A stretch of DNA of 35,539 nt from the NCBI GenBank assembly GCA_016744535.1, contig JADGEE010000023.1, positions 1 through 35,539 of the forward strand, written 5' to 3'. The DNA comes from Campylobacteraceae bacterium. Lineage in GTDB: Bacteria > Campylobacterota > Campylobacteria > Campylobacterales > BB28. The notes beneath the pieces are model-generated. The model was not told where the DNA came from. It did not search any database and was given only the letters and a program-made list of their open reading frames with translations. The translations under genes and the position numbers were made by a program. Positions 23,479-33,600 of this stretch are shown here, one piece after another. Each line of letters begins with the position of its first letter. The first letter of the stretch is position 1.

Positions 23479-23512
23479 ATAAGAGTTATAAAAGATAATA
23501 AATTATAAAATA
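23479..23512. repeat. 34-bp direct repeat, right copy (upstream of hisG)
   Basis: Exact copy of 22547-22580. Here it no longer belongs to an open coaX frame; it lies 24 bp before the hisG start and carries the coaX-tail sequence as a fossil. Confidence 0.9.
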
Positions 23513-23536
23513 ATATAAATAAAAAAAAGGTATTAA

Positions 23537-24145
23537 ATGCTTACAGTTGCACTTCCAAAAGGTAGAATTGCAGAAGAGACACTAGAAATTTTTGAAAAAA
23601 TTTTTAATAAAAAATTTATATTTGAAGATAGAAAATTAATTTTAATAGTGGATGATTTTAAATTTTTATTAGTTAGAAATCAAGACGTTCCAACTTATGT
23701 ATATCACGGTTCAGCCGATATTGGAATTGTTGGGCTTGATGTGTTAGAAGAGAAAGAGTTAGATTTAATAAATTTACTTGATTTAAAAATAGGTAAATGC
23801 AAAGTTTGTATTGGAATTAAAAATGAAGATGAGTTAGATTTTTCTAAACCTGAGATAAAAGTAGCTACCAAAATGCTAAATATTACTAAAAAATATTTCT
23901 CTAAAAGGGCAATGGCAGTTGAAATTATAAAACTTTATGGTTCAATTGAATTAGCACCAATTGTCGGTTTAGCTGATGCGATAGTTGATATTGTAGAGAC
24001 TGGAACAACTATGAAAAAGAATGGTTTAAAGGTGACTGAGGATATTATGAATTCATCAGCTCATTTAATAACTAATAAAAATAGTTTTTATACTAAAAAG
24101 TCTCAAATTTTGAATTTATATGAAAAGATAGAAGCTATTATTTAA
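23537..24145 (+). CDS. hisG: ATP phosphoribosyltransferase, short form (catalytic subunit)
   Basis: HisG condenses ATP with PRPP, the first step of histidine synthesis. At 202 residues it is the short form, which lacks the C-terminal regulatory domain and normally needs HisZ. Motifs are intact: LTVALPKGRIAEETLE at the N-terminus, HGSADIGIVGLDVL, and the PRPP-binding loop DIVETGTTMKKNGL. AAAAGG precedes the ATG. hisZ is not in the window. The gene was probably co-transcribed with coaX before the module at 22581-23478 separated them. Confidence 0.95.
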   Translation: MLTVALPKGRIAEETLEIFEKIFNKKFIFEDRKLILIVDDFKFLLVRNQDVPTYVYHGSADIGIVGLDVLEEKELDLINLLDLKIGKCKVCIGIKNEDELDFSKPEIKVATKMLNITKKYFSKRAMAVEIIKLYGSIELAPIVGLADAIVDIVETGTTMKKNGLKVTEDIMNSSAHLITNKNSFYTKKSQILNLYEKIEAII

Positions 24146-24234
24146 AACTTTCTTTTTTTTATATATATATAAGTATTTTAAGTTAGAATAGTTAAATGAT
24201 AGTGACTCTACAAGGATGTAGGAGGGGTTAGCTT

Positions 24235-25980
24235 ATGAGTTTTAGAGTAAATGCAGATTTTTTTTCTATGAATAGTGTAAATTTGAGTAAAAATCAAAAA
24301 TCATTGAATGATTCTTTAACTAGGTTATCTTCTGGACTTAGAATCAATAAAGCCTCAGATGATACCTCTGGACTTATGATTGCTAATAAGTTAAAAGTTG
24401 AAGGTAGCACTTTAGGTCAAGTAATTAAAAATGCTAATGATGCAGTAGCTATTATGGAGATAGCTGATAAAGCAATAAATGAACAAGTTAAAATTTTAAA
24501 TACAATAAAAGTTAAAGCTACTCAAGCCTCACAAGATGGGCAAAGCTCTCAAACTCTAAAAGCGATAAATTCCGATATTACTAAATTAATAGATAGTTTA
24601 GATAATATAGCTACTACTACTACATTTAATGGACAAAATTTATTAAATGGAGGCTATACAAATAAAAAATTTAGTATAGGTGGATATAATCAAAATATGA
24701 CTCTCTCTATAAATTCAACACACTCTTCAAAAATAGGACATGTCACTTATGAAACAAATATTATTTCAGCAGAGGGTAATTTATCTTTTAATTTTAGCTC
24801 TATTGGCATAGGAAATGATATATCATCTGAAAGTGTTACAATATCAACAACTCAAGGGACTGGTGTTGGTGTTTTAGCCGAAGTTATCAATAGAAATTCA
24901 TCTAAAACTGGAGTTAAAGCCACTTGGACAAACTCTCTTACTTCCTCAAATTTAATAAGAGGTGGTGATGTTTTAAGTCTCTCAATTAATGGTGTTAGAA
25001 TAGGTTTTATTTCAGGAATAGCTAGAGGAGATCCAGAGGGTTTAGTTGTTAATGTCATCAATAGTATAACAGATAAAACAGGTGTTGAAGCTTTTGTTGA
25101 AACTGATGGAAAACTTACTTTTAAAAGTATAGACGGAAGAGGTATTTTAATTAGTGGAGCACAACTTAACTCTATGGGATTTTCAAATATTATCACAACG
25201 ACTCAAGATGTAGTGGCAACTGGTGATGTAATTGGATTTAGTGTTAATGGGGTTGTTATTCCACCTGTTTCAAATGTAGATAATATGGATAGTAATGGTA
25301 AACTTCAAGATGCTATTAATAATGTAGGAGCTCAAACTGGTGTGGAGGCTGTGGTTGATTCTATTGGAAGACTTAGTTTAGAGAGTATTACAGGTGATGA
25401 TATTATTGTGGGCGGTGTTGAAAATAATTATATAGATTTTTATACAAATAGTGGAACTGTTAGAACTGCCATAGAGTTTTTTAAGACAGGAAAAGGTTCA
25501 AATTATGGAAATTTAACACTTACTAAACTTAGTTCAACTGATATAGCAAGTGAAGTTGTAAGTTCTGATTTAGAAATTAACACTAAATATGAAGCTAGAT
25601 TAAATCTAGCTGACTTGAAAAATCAAAATTTAACTTATAGCCAAAATATGGCAATTGGATCATATGAAAATTTAAGTACTTCAATGTTACAAAGACCTAA
25701 ATTTTATATGATGTATATGGATGTAGCAGATAGTTCTATGAAGTATTTAGATAAAATTAGAGGTGAAATTGGCTCAAATGTAAATCAATTAATATATTCA
25801 ATAGATAATATGTCAATTATGAGGGTGAATGTTTTAGCAGCAGCTTCACAAATAAAAGATGTAGATATGAGTGTTGAATTAGTAAATTTTAAAAAGAGAA
25901 GTTTATTAATTCAAGCTGGTAGTTATGCTATGAGTCAGTCTATAGAATATCAACAAAATCTTCAAAGATTACTCCTTTAA
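24235..25980 (+). CDS. Flagellin, divergent, with flagellin-IN repeats
   Basis: The 581-residue flagellin has the terminal D0/D1 helices (LTRLSSGLRINKASDDTSGL near residue 30; ANDAVAIMEIADKAINEQ near 80; C-terminal NVLAAASQIKDVDM). The variable centre holds two to three flagellin-IN (beta-hairpin) repeats, about residues 200-245, 246-315 and 330-395, seen as recurring TGV(K/E)A and LSINGVRIG/FSVNGVVIP segments. The first residues (SFRVNADFFSMNSVN) and the end (QSIEYQQNLQRLLL) depart from the usual flagellin termini, so it may be a minor or specialised filament subunit. GGAGGG lies 8 nt before the ATG. It is not in an operon with other flagellar genes. Confidence 0.9.
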   Translation: MSFRVNADFFSMNSVNLSKNQKSLNDSLTRLSSGLRINKASDDTSGLMIANKLKVEGSTLGQVIKNANDAVAIMEIADKAINEQVKILNTIKVKATQASQDGQSSQTLKAINSDITKLIDSLDNIATTTTFNGQNLLNGGYTNKKFSIGGYNQNMTLSINSTHSSKIGHVTYETNIISAEGNLSFNFSSIGIGNDISSESVTISTTQGTGVGVLAEVINRNSSKTGVKATWTNSLTSSNLIRGGDVLSLSINGVRIGFISGIARGDPEGLVVNVINSITDKTGVEAFVETDGKLTFKSIDGRGILISGAQLNSMGFSNIITTTQDVVATGDVIGFSVNGVVIPPVSNVDNMDSNGKLQDAINNVGAQTGVEAVVDSIGRLSLESITGDDIIVGGVENNYIDFYTNSGTVRTAIEFFKTGKGSNYGNLTLTKLSSTDIASEVVSSDLEINTKYEARLNLADLKNQNLTYSQNMAIGSYENLSTSMLQRPKFYMMYMDVADSSMKYLDKIRGEIGSNVNQLIYSIDNMSIMRVNVLAAASQIKDVDMSVELVNFKKRSLLIQAGSYAMSQSIEYQQNLQRLLL

Positions 25981-26053
25981 AATCTTTTCAAATTTCTATA
26001 AATAAGCCTAACTTAAACTCTTTAACAGTCTATGAAAATTAAAAAAATGATGA

Positions 26054-26059
26054 TATAAT
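26054..26059 (+). promoter_or_regulatory. -10 element for the split RND transporter genes
   Basis: TATAAT within GATGATATAATGG, 55 bp before the ATG at 26114. The -35 is weak. Confidence 0.5.
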
Positions 26060-26113
26060 GGCAAAATTAAAATCAAAAATTGTTTACATAATAATGATGA
26101 CTAGGAAGGTGAT

Positions 26114-27772
26114 ATGAGTGAAAAGAGAATCAAACATATAGAAGTTACAGATAGTGCGGGAAAGCTTGCCAAGACATTTATATATAACCCATTAACTGCT
26201 GTTTTTGCTATATTTTTACTATTAATTGGATATATAGCTCTTGAAGTTATGCCAAGAGAGGAAGACCCTCAAATTGCGATTAGTGGCGGAGCTGTAATTG
26301 TCCCTCTTCCTGGATCATCTCCGACAGAAATTGAAAATGTTATAGTTGAGCCATTAGAGAGAAGACTTAGAGAAATTAGTGGAATTGACCATATTTGGGG
26401 AATTGCAACTGATAATGTTGGAATTTTAAATGCTATGTATAAAATTGGAGAAAATAGAGAGCTTTCAAATTTAAAACTTTATGATAAAGTTATGCAGAAT
26501 ATGGATCAACTTCCAAAAGGTGCAATGCAACCTTATGTTAAACCATTTGATATTGATATTGATGTTCCGATTTTAACATTTGCATTCTATTTAAAACCAG
26601 ATGCAAAATTAAATAGAGTTGAGCTTTATCAAAAGTTAAGAGAACTTCAACAAGAGATTAATGGAATTGAAAATGTATCTAAAACAACTCTAAAAGGTGG
26701 ACATAAAGAGCAATATAATGTCTTTGTAGATTTATATAAATTATCGGGCTATCATCTCTCTTTAGGACAAATTATGATGGCAATTCAATCATTAGCTGTA
26801 AATGTTCCAGAGGTTAAAGGTAGAACTAAAAGTCATCAAATTGTTATGTTTGGAGTTAAAAATGCTATTGAAGATATTGATGATGTTAGAGATGTTATAG
26901 TTGCTCAATATATGGGCTCACCGATTTATTTAAGAGATGTTGCAAGAGTTGAGAGAAGTTATGATATTCAAAATTTTAAATCTGCTGAAATATCTTTTAA
27001 AACAGATTATGAAGATAAATTGAGTGACCCGATTTCTCAAATAACTCTAAATGTCTCAAAACTTAAAGGTACAAATGCTGTATTTGTTTCAAATGATACA
27101 ACTTCTCATGTTATAAAAAAGATGGAAGATGAATTTAGTGAACTTGGAATAGGATATGTATTAACTAGAAATTATGGTCAGAGAGCAGATGAAGCTGTTA
27201 ATGAGTTAATGCACCATTTAGTAATTACAATTATAATTATTGCTGTAATGTTGATTTTCTTTTTAGGTTGGAAAGAGTCTCTTATCGTTACTTTTACAGT
27301 TCCTGCTATTTTAGCAATTACACTTTTTATTGCATATATTACTGGTCAATCTATTAATAGGATTACTCTATTTGCATTTTTATTATCCTTAGGATTATTA
27401 GTTGATGCAGCTATTATTGTAATTGAGAATATTCATAGACATCTTCACGGACACGATGTTGTAGATAGAGAGTTAGATGAAATTTTAATTACAGCAACAG
27501 ATGAGGTTGGAGCTCCTACTAATATTGCAACTTTTGCAATTATTTTAACAATGGTTCCAATGGCGTTTGTTGGTGGAATGATGGGTGAATTTATGAAACC
27601 AATTCCATATAATGTGCCAGTTGCATTGGTTGCTTCACTATTTGTTGCATATATATTTACTCCATATTTAAGCAATAAATTGCTTAAAAAGCCAGAGAGA
27701 CACCATCATCAACACCATTTTCAAAAAGATAAAATTCAAGAAAATAATAATCTAAGTGGAGATGATAAATGA
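26114..27772 (+). CDS. RND efflux transporter, N-terminal half
   Basis: RND pumps are normally single proteins of about 1,030 residues with two repeats of six transmembrane helices plus a periplasmic domain. This 552-residue protein is the first repeat: TM1 (about 28-46), porter domain with GSSPTEIENVIVEPLE, TM2-TM6 from about 370, and the TM4 proton-relay aspartate Asp431 in GLLVDAAIIVIEN. A second adjacent aspartate, as in AcrB, is replaced by alanine. It ends in a His-rich tail (residues 530-535 HHHQHH) and stops in the cytoplasmic linker. The TGA overlaps the ATG of the second half by 4 nt (ATGA). No membrane-fusion or TolC gene is nearby. Confidence 0.9.
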   Translation: MSEKRIKHIEVTDSAGKLAKTFIYNPLTAVFAIFLLLIGYIALEVMPREEDPQIAISGGAVIVPLPGSSPTEIENVIVEPLERRLREISGIDHIWGIATDNVGILNAMYKIGENRELSNLKLYDKVMQNMDQLPKGAMQPYVKPFDIDIDVPILTFAFYLKPDAKLNRVELYQKLRELQQEINGIENVSKTTLKGGHKEQYNVFVDLYKLSGYHLSLGQIMMAIQSLAVNVPEVKGRTKSHQIVMFGVKNAIEDIDDVRDVIVAQYMGSPIYLRDVARVERSYDIQNFKSAEISFKTDYEDKLSDPISQITLNVSKLKGTNAVFVSNDTTSHVIKKMEDEFSELGIGYVLTRNYGQRADEAVNELMHHLVITIIIIAVMLIFFLGWKESLIVTFTVPAILAITLFIAYITGQSINRITLFAFLLSLGLLVDAAIIVIENIHRHLHGHDVVDRELDEILITATDEVGAPTNIATFAIILTMVPMAFVGGMMGEFMKPIPYNVPVALVASLFVAYIFTPYLSNKLLKKPERHHHQHHFQKDKIQENNNLSGDDK

Positions 27773-29460
27773 ATGGTTATGCAAGATTTTTAGATAATAC
27801 TCTATATAGTAAAACTAAAAGATTAATGGTTATTATAGCTACTCTTTTAGCATTAATGGGTTCTATACTGATGTTTCCAACAAAGTTAGTTAAAGCTAAA
27901 ATGCTACCAAGCAAGAGTGCTAATACATTTTCTGTCTATGTAGATTTACCAGCTGGAAGTAGTATAGAGGAGACTAAAAAAGTTTCAAGATGTGTTGTTA
28001 ATATTTTACGCCAAGAGAAAGAAATTTTAAATATGGAGACTTTTTTAGGAGAGGGTGCACCTCTTGATTATGCTGGTTTAACAAAAGGCTCAACCCTAAA
28101 AGGAATGGAAAATGTATCTGAAATTGTTATAAATTTAACTGATAAACATAGTAGAGAAGAGCCATCTTTTATCATAATTCAAAGATTAAGACCTATTATT
28201 CAATCCACTTGTGAGCCTATGAAAAATGGAACTAATATTAAAATGATAGAACAGCCTTCAGGTCCTCCTAATTTAGCCTCTATTGTTGTTGAAGTTTTTG
28301 GACCAAATATGGAAAAAATTTCACATGTAGCTAAAATGGTTGCTGATATATTAGAAAATACATCGAAAGTTGTGGATGTTGATGTTATGATGGATGAGAA
28401 GTTTTCTAAATTTTCACTTGAAGTTAATTCTGATAAAATCTCAAAAAGTGGAGTTAGTGTTGAGCAGTTAAATAATATTTTATATTTAGCATTTGAGGGA
28501 ATGGTTGTTGCCATCAAAAATCCTCAAAATGCAAACGACCAAATTCCTATATTTTTAATGCTTGATAAAAATACAAAAGAGTTAAACTCTTTCTCAAAAG
28601 GTGAATTAGAATCAAAACTATCATCACTTAAACTTATGAATAAAATGGGAATGATGGTTCCTGTTAATGAGATGGTTGAACTTAAAGAAGTTCCAAATAA
28701 TTTAAGTATATTTACGAAAGATTTGGAAACTATGGTAAATGTAATAGCTGAAACTGATATGGAATCACAAGTATATCCTCTATTAGATGCAAGAGAGACA
28801 ATGATTGAAGAGTTTAGTCATAAATTTGAAGTTACAAAAGAGGAAGGAATTAATACTTATATGTTTGATTTACATTTAAAAGATAAAATTACAGGCGAAA
28901 AATATCTACTTAGATGGGATGGTGAAATGAAAGTGACACTAGATACTTTTAGAGATTTAGGGGCTGCTTTTATTGGAGCGTTAGTATTAATTTTCTTACT
29001 TTTAGTTATATACTATAAAAGTTTTGCAATTAGTGGAATTATTTTAGCTGGAAGTTTTCTCTCAATTATTGGAGTAATTGTAGGACATTGGGTTGCTGAT
29101 TTAGTTACAACTCATACATTCTTTTTAACAGCAACTTCACTAATTGGTTTTATTGCACTTATGGGAATTAGTTCAAGAAATTCGCTTCTTTTAATTGATT
29201 TTGCTAAATCACTGATGATAGAGAAAGGTTTAGAGAAGAGAAAAGCAATTTCTATTGCAACAGCTACTAGGGCTAAACCTATTATGCTAACAGCTGTAGC
29301 TATTATTTTAGGTTCAGCTTTACTCGCAGGTGACCCAATTTTTGGAGGTTTAGGAGTTGCTTTAATTTCAGGGACAATTGCTGCTGTAATTGTATCACTA
29401 CTTTTTGTACCTGTTTTAATGAATAACTCTAAAGCTATGGATTTTGATAAACAAGAATAG
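27769..29460 (+). CDS. RND efflux transporter, C-terminal half
   Basis: The 563-residue protein is the second repeat of the same pump: TM7 (about 19-37), a porter domain with VYVDLPAGSSIEET and QPSGPPNLASIVVEVFGP, then TM8-TM12 with FIGALVLIFLLLVIYYKS and LIGFIALMGISSRNSLLLIDFA. All twelve helices are therefore present across the two proteins. The frame is -1 relative to the first half, and the ATGA overlap would allow reinitiation. Either the pump works as two co-assembled chains, or a recent frameshift in the linker was rescued by a new start codon. Confidence 0.9.
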   Translation: MNGYARFLDNTLYSKTKRLMVIIATLLALMGSILMFPTKLVKAKMLPSKSANTFSVYVDLPAGSSIEETKKVSRCVVNILRQEKEILNMETFLGEGAPLDYAGLTKGSTLKGMENVSEIVINLTDKHSREEPSFIIIQRLRPIIQSTCEPMKNGTNIKMIEQPSGPPNLASIVVEVFGPNMEKISHVAKMVADILENTSKVVDVDVMMDEKFSKFSLEVNSDKISKSGVSVEQLNNILYLAFEGMVVAIKNPQNANDQIPIFLMLDKNTKELNSFSKGELESKLSSLKLMNKMGMMVPVNEMVELKEVPNNLSIFTKDLETMVNVIAETDMESQVYPLLDARETMIEEFSHKFEVTKEEGINTYMFDLHLKDKITGEKYLLRWDGEMKVTLDTFRDLGAAFIGALVLIFLLLVIYYKSFAISGIILAGSFLSIIGVIVGHWVADLVTTHTFFLTATSLIGFIALMGISSRNSLLLIDFAKSLMIEKGLEKRKAISIATATRAKPIMLTAVAIILGSALLAGDPIFGGLGVALISGTIAAVIVSLLFVPVLMNNSKAMDFDKQE

Positions 29461-29500
29461 CAAAAATAGTAAGAGATTTATAATATAAATTTTGTTATAT

Positions 29501-29506
29501 TATAAT
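29501..29506 (+). promoter_or_regulatory. -10 element in an inverted repeat upstream of the MORN gene
   Basis: TATAAT overlaps the right arm of a perfect 11-bp inverted repeat (29478-29488 with 29495-29505, 6-nt loop). The repeat may end the RND transcript or be an operator over the promoter. Confidence 0.4.
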
Positions 29507-29536
29507 TTATTACTTTAATTAAAAAAGGAATTAAAG

Positions 29537-30148
29537 ATGTTAAGAAGAATTATTACTACTTTAGTATTAATAGGTGTTTTATTTTCAGCTAATGCTAGAA
29601 TGATTAGTGCTAAAAATTTAGAAAAAGAGAATGGTTTGATTTATCTTAAAAATGATAAATATCCATTTACAGGTAAAGCAATTTATTACTATTCAAATGG
29701 TAAAAAAAAGAAAATAATCCCTTATAAAGAGGGTGAAATTGATGGTGCATTAGAGAGTTGGTATTTAAATGCTAAAAAGAAAGAGATAGCTTATTTTAGA
29801 AATGGTAAGCAAGATGGTGAGTATACTCTATGGCATAAAAATGGAAATAAAAAAATTACTGCTTATTTTAGAAGTGGTAGACAAGATGGTGAAGTAACTA
29901 CTTGGTATGCAAATGGAAATAAAAAGAGTCGTTCATATTTCATTAGAAATAGACAAGATGGAAATATGGTAACTTGGTATAAAAATGGTCAAAAAGAATC
30001 AGAGGGAACACTTTATAGAGGTAAACAAGATAAAAAATTAACACTTTGGCACTCAAATGGACAAAAAGCAAAAGTTTTATATTATGATAGAGGAGAGTTA
30101 GAAAAAGAGTTAGGAGAGTGGGATAGAAACGGTAAAGCTTTAGATTAA
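29537..30148 (+). CDS. Exported MORN-type (YwqK-like) repeat protein
   Basis: The 203-residue protein has a signal peptide (MLRRIITTLVLIGVLFSANA) and about six repeats of ~23 residues with the pattern G(K/R)QDGE-x3-W(H/Y)-x-NG-(N/Q)KK, as in the YwqK/MORN_2 family. The repeats make an elongated beta structure. The function of secreted members is unknown; some are linked to contact-dependent systems, but no toxin gene is adjacent here. GGA lies 8 nt before the ATG. It converges with the SprT-like gene, with a single base between the two coding regions and no separate terminator. Confidence 0.85.
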   Translation: MLRRIITTLVLIGVLFSANARMISAKNLEKENGLIYLKNDKYPFTGKAIYYYSNGKKKKIIPYKEGEIDGALESWYLNAKKKEIAYFRNGKQDGEYTLWHKNGNKKITAYFRSGRQDGEVTTWYANGNKKSRSYFIRNRQDGNMVTWYKNGQKESEGTLYRGKQDKKLTLWHSNGQKAKVLYYDRGELEKELGEWDRNGKALD

Positions 30149-30149
30149 T

Positions 30150-30641
30150 TTAAAACTTTACTTTCTCCATTAATATATCGTTACTATTTGCATATTTATT
30201 ACATCTACTACCACCTAATTTTTTACATACCTCTTGCCACTTTTTACTATGACCATCATCTCTTGAATATTTATCAAATCTAAACATTAAAGCGTGAGCA
30301 TATTCGTGAGCAATTACATCATTTAATATATAATTTAAACTCTCCTTTAATCTTTTTTTATTTAAAATAATTTTTATATCTTTAAAGCCATCATAAAAAG
30401 TTACTCCATAGAGTTTTGAATTGATTTTATCTGAGATAATAATTGGAACTTTAAAATTTATTTTATAATGTTTTTTTATTAAAGCAACTACTTCTCTCTC
30501 TTTTTTGTCTATTTTTAATTTTATCTCTTTTGAAATTGGAGTATTTTTAAATTTATAACTCTTATATAAATTATAAATCAAAAAAATAGTAGCAAAGAGA
30601 GTTATAAAAATAAAGATTTTTTTTAACTCTCTTTGAAACAT
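30150..30641 (-). CDS. Membrane-anchored SprT-like zinc metallopeptidase
   Basis: The 163-residue protein has an N-terminal transmembrane helix (about 9-27) and a SprT-like zincin domain: HEYAH at residues 112-116 supplies two zinc-binding histidines and the catalytic glutamate, and His131 in DDGHSKKW the third ligand. The sequence following the active site (WQEVCKKLGGSRC) is typical of SprT/Wss1-type domains, but the zinc-ribbon tail is missing. With the anchor, the catalytic domain would face the periplasm. Substrates are unknown. It lies 15 bp downstream of the glutamate dehydrogenase gene on the same strand. Confidence 0.85.
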   Translation of the reverse strand: MFQRELKKIFIFITLFATIFLIYNLYKSYKFKNTPISKEIKLKIDKKEREVVALIKKHYKINFKVPIIISDKINSKLYGVTFYDGFKDIKIILNKKRLKESLNYILNDVIAHEYAHALMFRFDKYSRDDGHSKKWQEVCKKLGGSRCNKYANSNDILMEKVKF

Positions 30642-30655
30642 ATAATTAATAGTAA

Positions 30656-33600
30656 TTATTGGTCAATTATAGAGTGAAGTGAAGTTATAGTTGAAGCAAG
30701 TTTTATTAAACTTACATCACCCTCTTTTTTAATCTTATCAAGTGAGCTATTATACTCTTTTATATCTATTTTATTCTCATTTATATAGTTATCAAATGAG
30801 TGTTCAATACTCTCGTGTATTCTCTTAAATTCAAGCACTCCATTTACAATATCAACTACTACACTATTTAAAATATCAAGTAGGCTAAGTTGTAATTGCT
30901 CTTCCCACTCATTTCCTAAGTGCAGTGAATTTAGAGTATTCATAATGTAAATTACATTTAATCTATCAATTACGATATAGAAAAGTTTTGCTACATCTTC
31001 AAAACTATAAACTGATTTCTCTTCAATATCAATTGCTGCTACTGTAAACTTTAAATAATCAATTAAAGAGAAAAATCTATCTAACTGCTCATCTCCAGTA
31101 ACTTTTTTAATTCTAGATTCATCAAAACTATTAATTAAAATTTTTAATGATTCTCTATAATCCATAATTAATTTTGAATCAATCTGTTTTTTTCTTAAAT
31201 GTTTTAACATCCAATTGATACTAAAGTAAATTGATTTTTCAACTTCTCTTAAGAGTTTATATTGTTTTTTAGTATCAATGATAAAATCATCTCTATAAAT
31301 TTTATATCTAATATCAGTCAGTCCAAATAGTTGATTTACTATTAAGTAAGATTTTATTTTAAGTATAAAATTATCTTCGCCTATTTCATCATAATCTGCA
31401 ATAAATTTACTTCCACAATTATTAATAATTTTGTTTGCTATCATCATAGATATAATTTCTCTTCTAAGCGGATGGCTTTTTATGTGTGTATCATAAATTG
31501 ATCCAAATGCTTTGGGAAAATATTTAAATAGATACTCTTCTGTAAAAGGAGAATTTGAAAGTTCACTTTTGAATATAATACTAGTTAAAAAGTGTTTTGA
31601 GTAAGAGATCATTGTTGATAAAATAGGTCTTACAACTTCGTCATGTGAACTTAATGCTTGTGCAAAATCAGCATTTTTTGGAATAGCAAAATCTACTCTT
31701 CTAAAATCTAAGTGATTTTCTAGGACACTTAAAGCTTTTAAAAATGGCTCAATCGCATCTTTTGAGCGAATTTCATCTAGTGAAACTGTAAGTGATTGTA
31801 GATAATTTGTCCATAAAACAGAATTCATTACACTCTCTGTTAAACTTTTTAAAACTTCAACTCTCTCCTCTTCATTTATAACTCCCTTTTCAACTAAAGA
31901 GTTTAAAACAATTTTTAAATTTACTTCGTGGTCACTAATATCGACTCCAGCAGAGTTATCAATACTATCAAGGTTTATTTTACCTCCATTTTTTGCATAC
32001 TCATTTCTAGCCTTTTGAGTAAATCCTAAGTTTCCACCCTCACAAACAGCGTAAGCTTTGATTTCTGTTGCATCAACTCTTAACGCCTCATTTTGTTTAT
32101 CGCCAACTTCAATATTATTCTCATCACTAGCTTTAAAGTAAGTTCCAACGCCACCATTGAAAATTAAATCAACTTTAGCTTTTAAAATACGATTACCTAA
32201 CTCTTCACCACTTAAAACTTTTTTAGAAATTTTAAATAGTTTTCGTACTTCTTCAGTTATAGTAATCTCTTTAGAACTTCTCTTAAATACTCCTCCACCT
32301 TTAGAGATTTTTTTCTTATCATACTCACTCCAATTCCCACTAATTTCAAAAAGTCTTGTTCTCTCTTTGTATGAAATTTCAGGGTCAGGATTAGGGTCGA
32401 TAAAAATTTCTCTTGAGCTTACTGTTGCTACTAATTTAAATTTATCGCTTAAGAGTATTCCATTTCCAAAAACATCTCCTCTCATTGAGCCAATTCCAAC
32501 GACGCTAATTGGAGTTTCATAAATATTAACGCCTTTTTCAATAAAAAATCTCTCTGTTGCTTTGATTGAGCCTTTTGCAGTAATTCCTAAATCTTTGTGA
32601 CTATAACCTTTACTTCCACCACTAGCAAAAGCATCTTTTAGCCAAAAATTTCTACTAATTGAAATTTCATTAGCCACATCACTCATTTGAGCAGTACCTT
32701 TGTCAGCAGCGACAACAAAATATGGATCATCTCCATCATAAGCTATAATTTTCTCATCTCTTACAATTTCATTATTAATTTTATTATCAGCTAAATCTAA
32801 AATTGAATTTATAAAAATTGAGTAGTATTTTTTAAATTCATCTTTAGTAACTTTTTCTTTATAAATTACAAATCCACCTTTTGCACCACCAGGGACAATA
32901 ATAGAGTTTTTTCCCTCTTGTGTAGACATAAGTGATTTTATCTCATCTCTAAAATCCTCATATCTTTCACTCCATCTAAGTCCACCTCTGGCAACTTTAC
33001 TCATTCTAAGGTGAACTCCATTTAAATCTTTATGATAAACAAAAGCTTCAATTCTTGGCTGAACTCCTCTAAGACCAGTTAAATTATTAGTCATAATTTT
33101 AAGTGAAATATCATCTTTGTTTAAAAAATAGTTTGTTCTTACAATATTTAAAACAATTTCAGAAATTCTCTTTAATACTTTATCTTCATTGATATTTTCA
33201 ACTTCTTTCATTAAAAGCTCTATTTTTTCAGCACAAGATTTAACTTTTGTTCTATTTTTTAGTGTTGGGTCAAATTTATTTAAAAAATAGACCACAAATT
33301 CTTTAACAATATTATTATGTTTTGTAAACGTTTCAATAATCACATCTCTATCAAATGATGATACAGAAAGTAGTTGTGCTTGATAATTAATAAGTGCATC
33401 AATAAAATTAACTTCTCTATGAGATAAGTTTTGAAGATAAATTAATTTAAATAATCTTGAGCTTTTTTCTATATTTCCTGTTAAAGTTTTAACAATAATA
33501 TCTATTATATTCTCTTTTGAAGATTTTAGTTTTTTAATATCTTCTACATTAATAGAGAACTTATTTGCATAAATTTTATCATCTTTATGAGTTATAAAAT

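Larger units (their letters stand above)
22547..23512. mobile_element. Putative small integrated module between coaX and hisG
   Basis: The segment is bounded by perfect 34-bp direct repeats, the left one being the native 3' end of coaX. Unique length from the end of one repeat to the end of the other is 932 bp. It holds two divergent small genes, a CI-like repressor and an unknown 91-residue protein, with a shared structured promoter region of higher G+C. Removing it restores coaX and hisG 28 bp apart. No integrase or transposase is encoded inside, so it would be defective, or moved in trans. Confidence 0.55.

Noticed and set aside
22547-23512. Insertion sequence as the cause of the 34-bp repeats
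   Set aside because: No transposase and no terminal inverted repeats; 34 bp is too long for a usual target-site duplication.
24852-25196. Minus-strand frame opposite the flagellin
   Set aside because: Explained by codon bias of the flagellin-IN repeats on the other strand.
32157-32522. Plus-strand open frame opposite the glutamate dehydrogenase
   Set aside because: Antisense to a conserved catalytic domain; no start signals.
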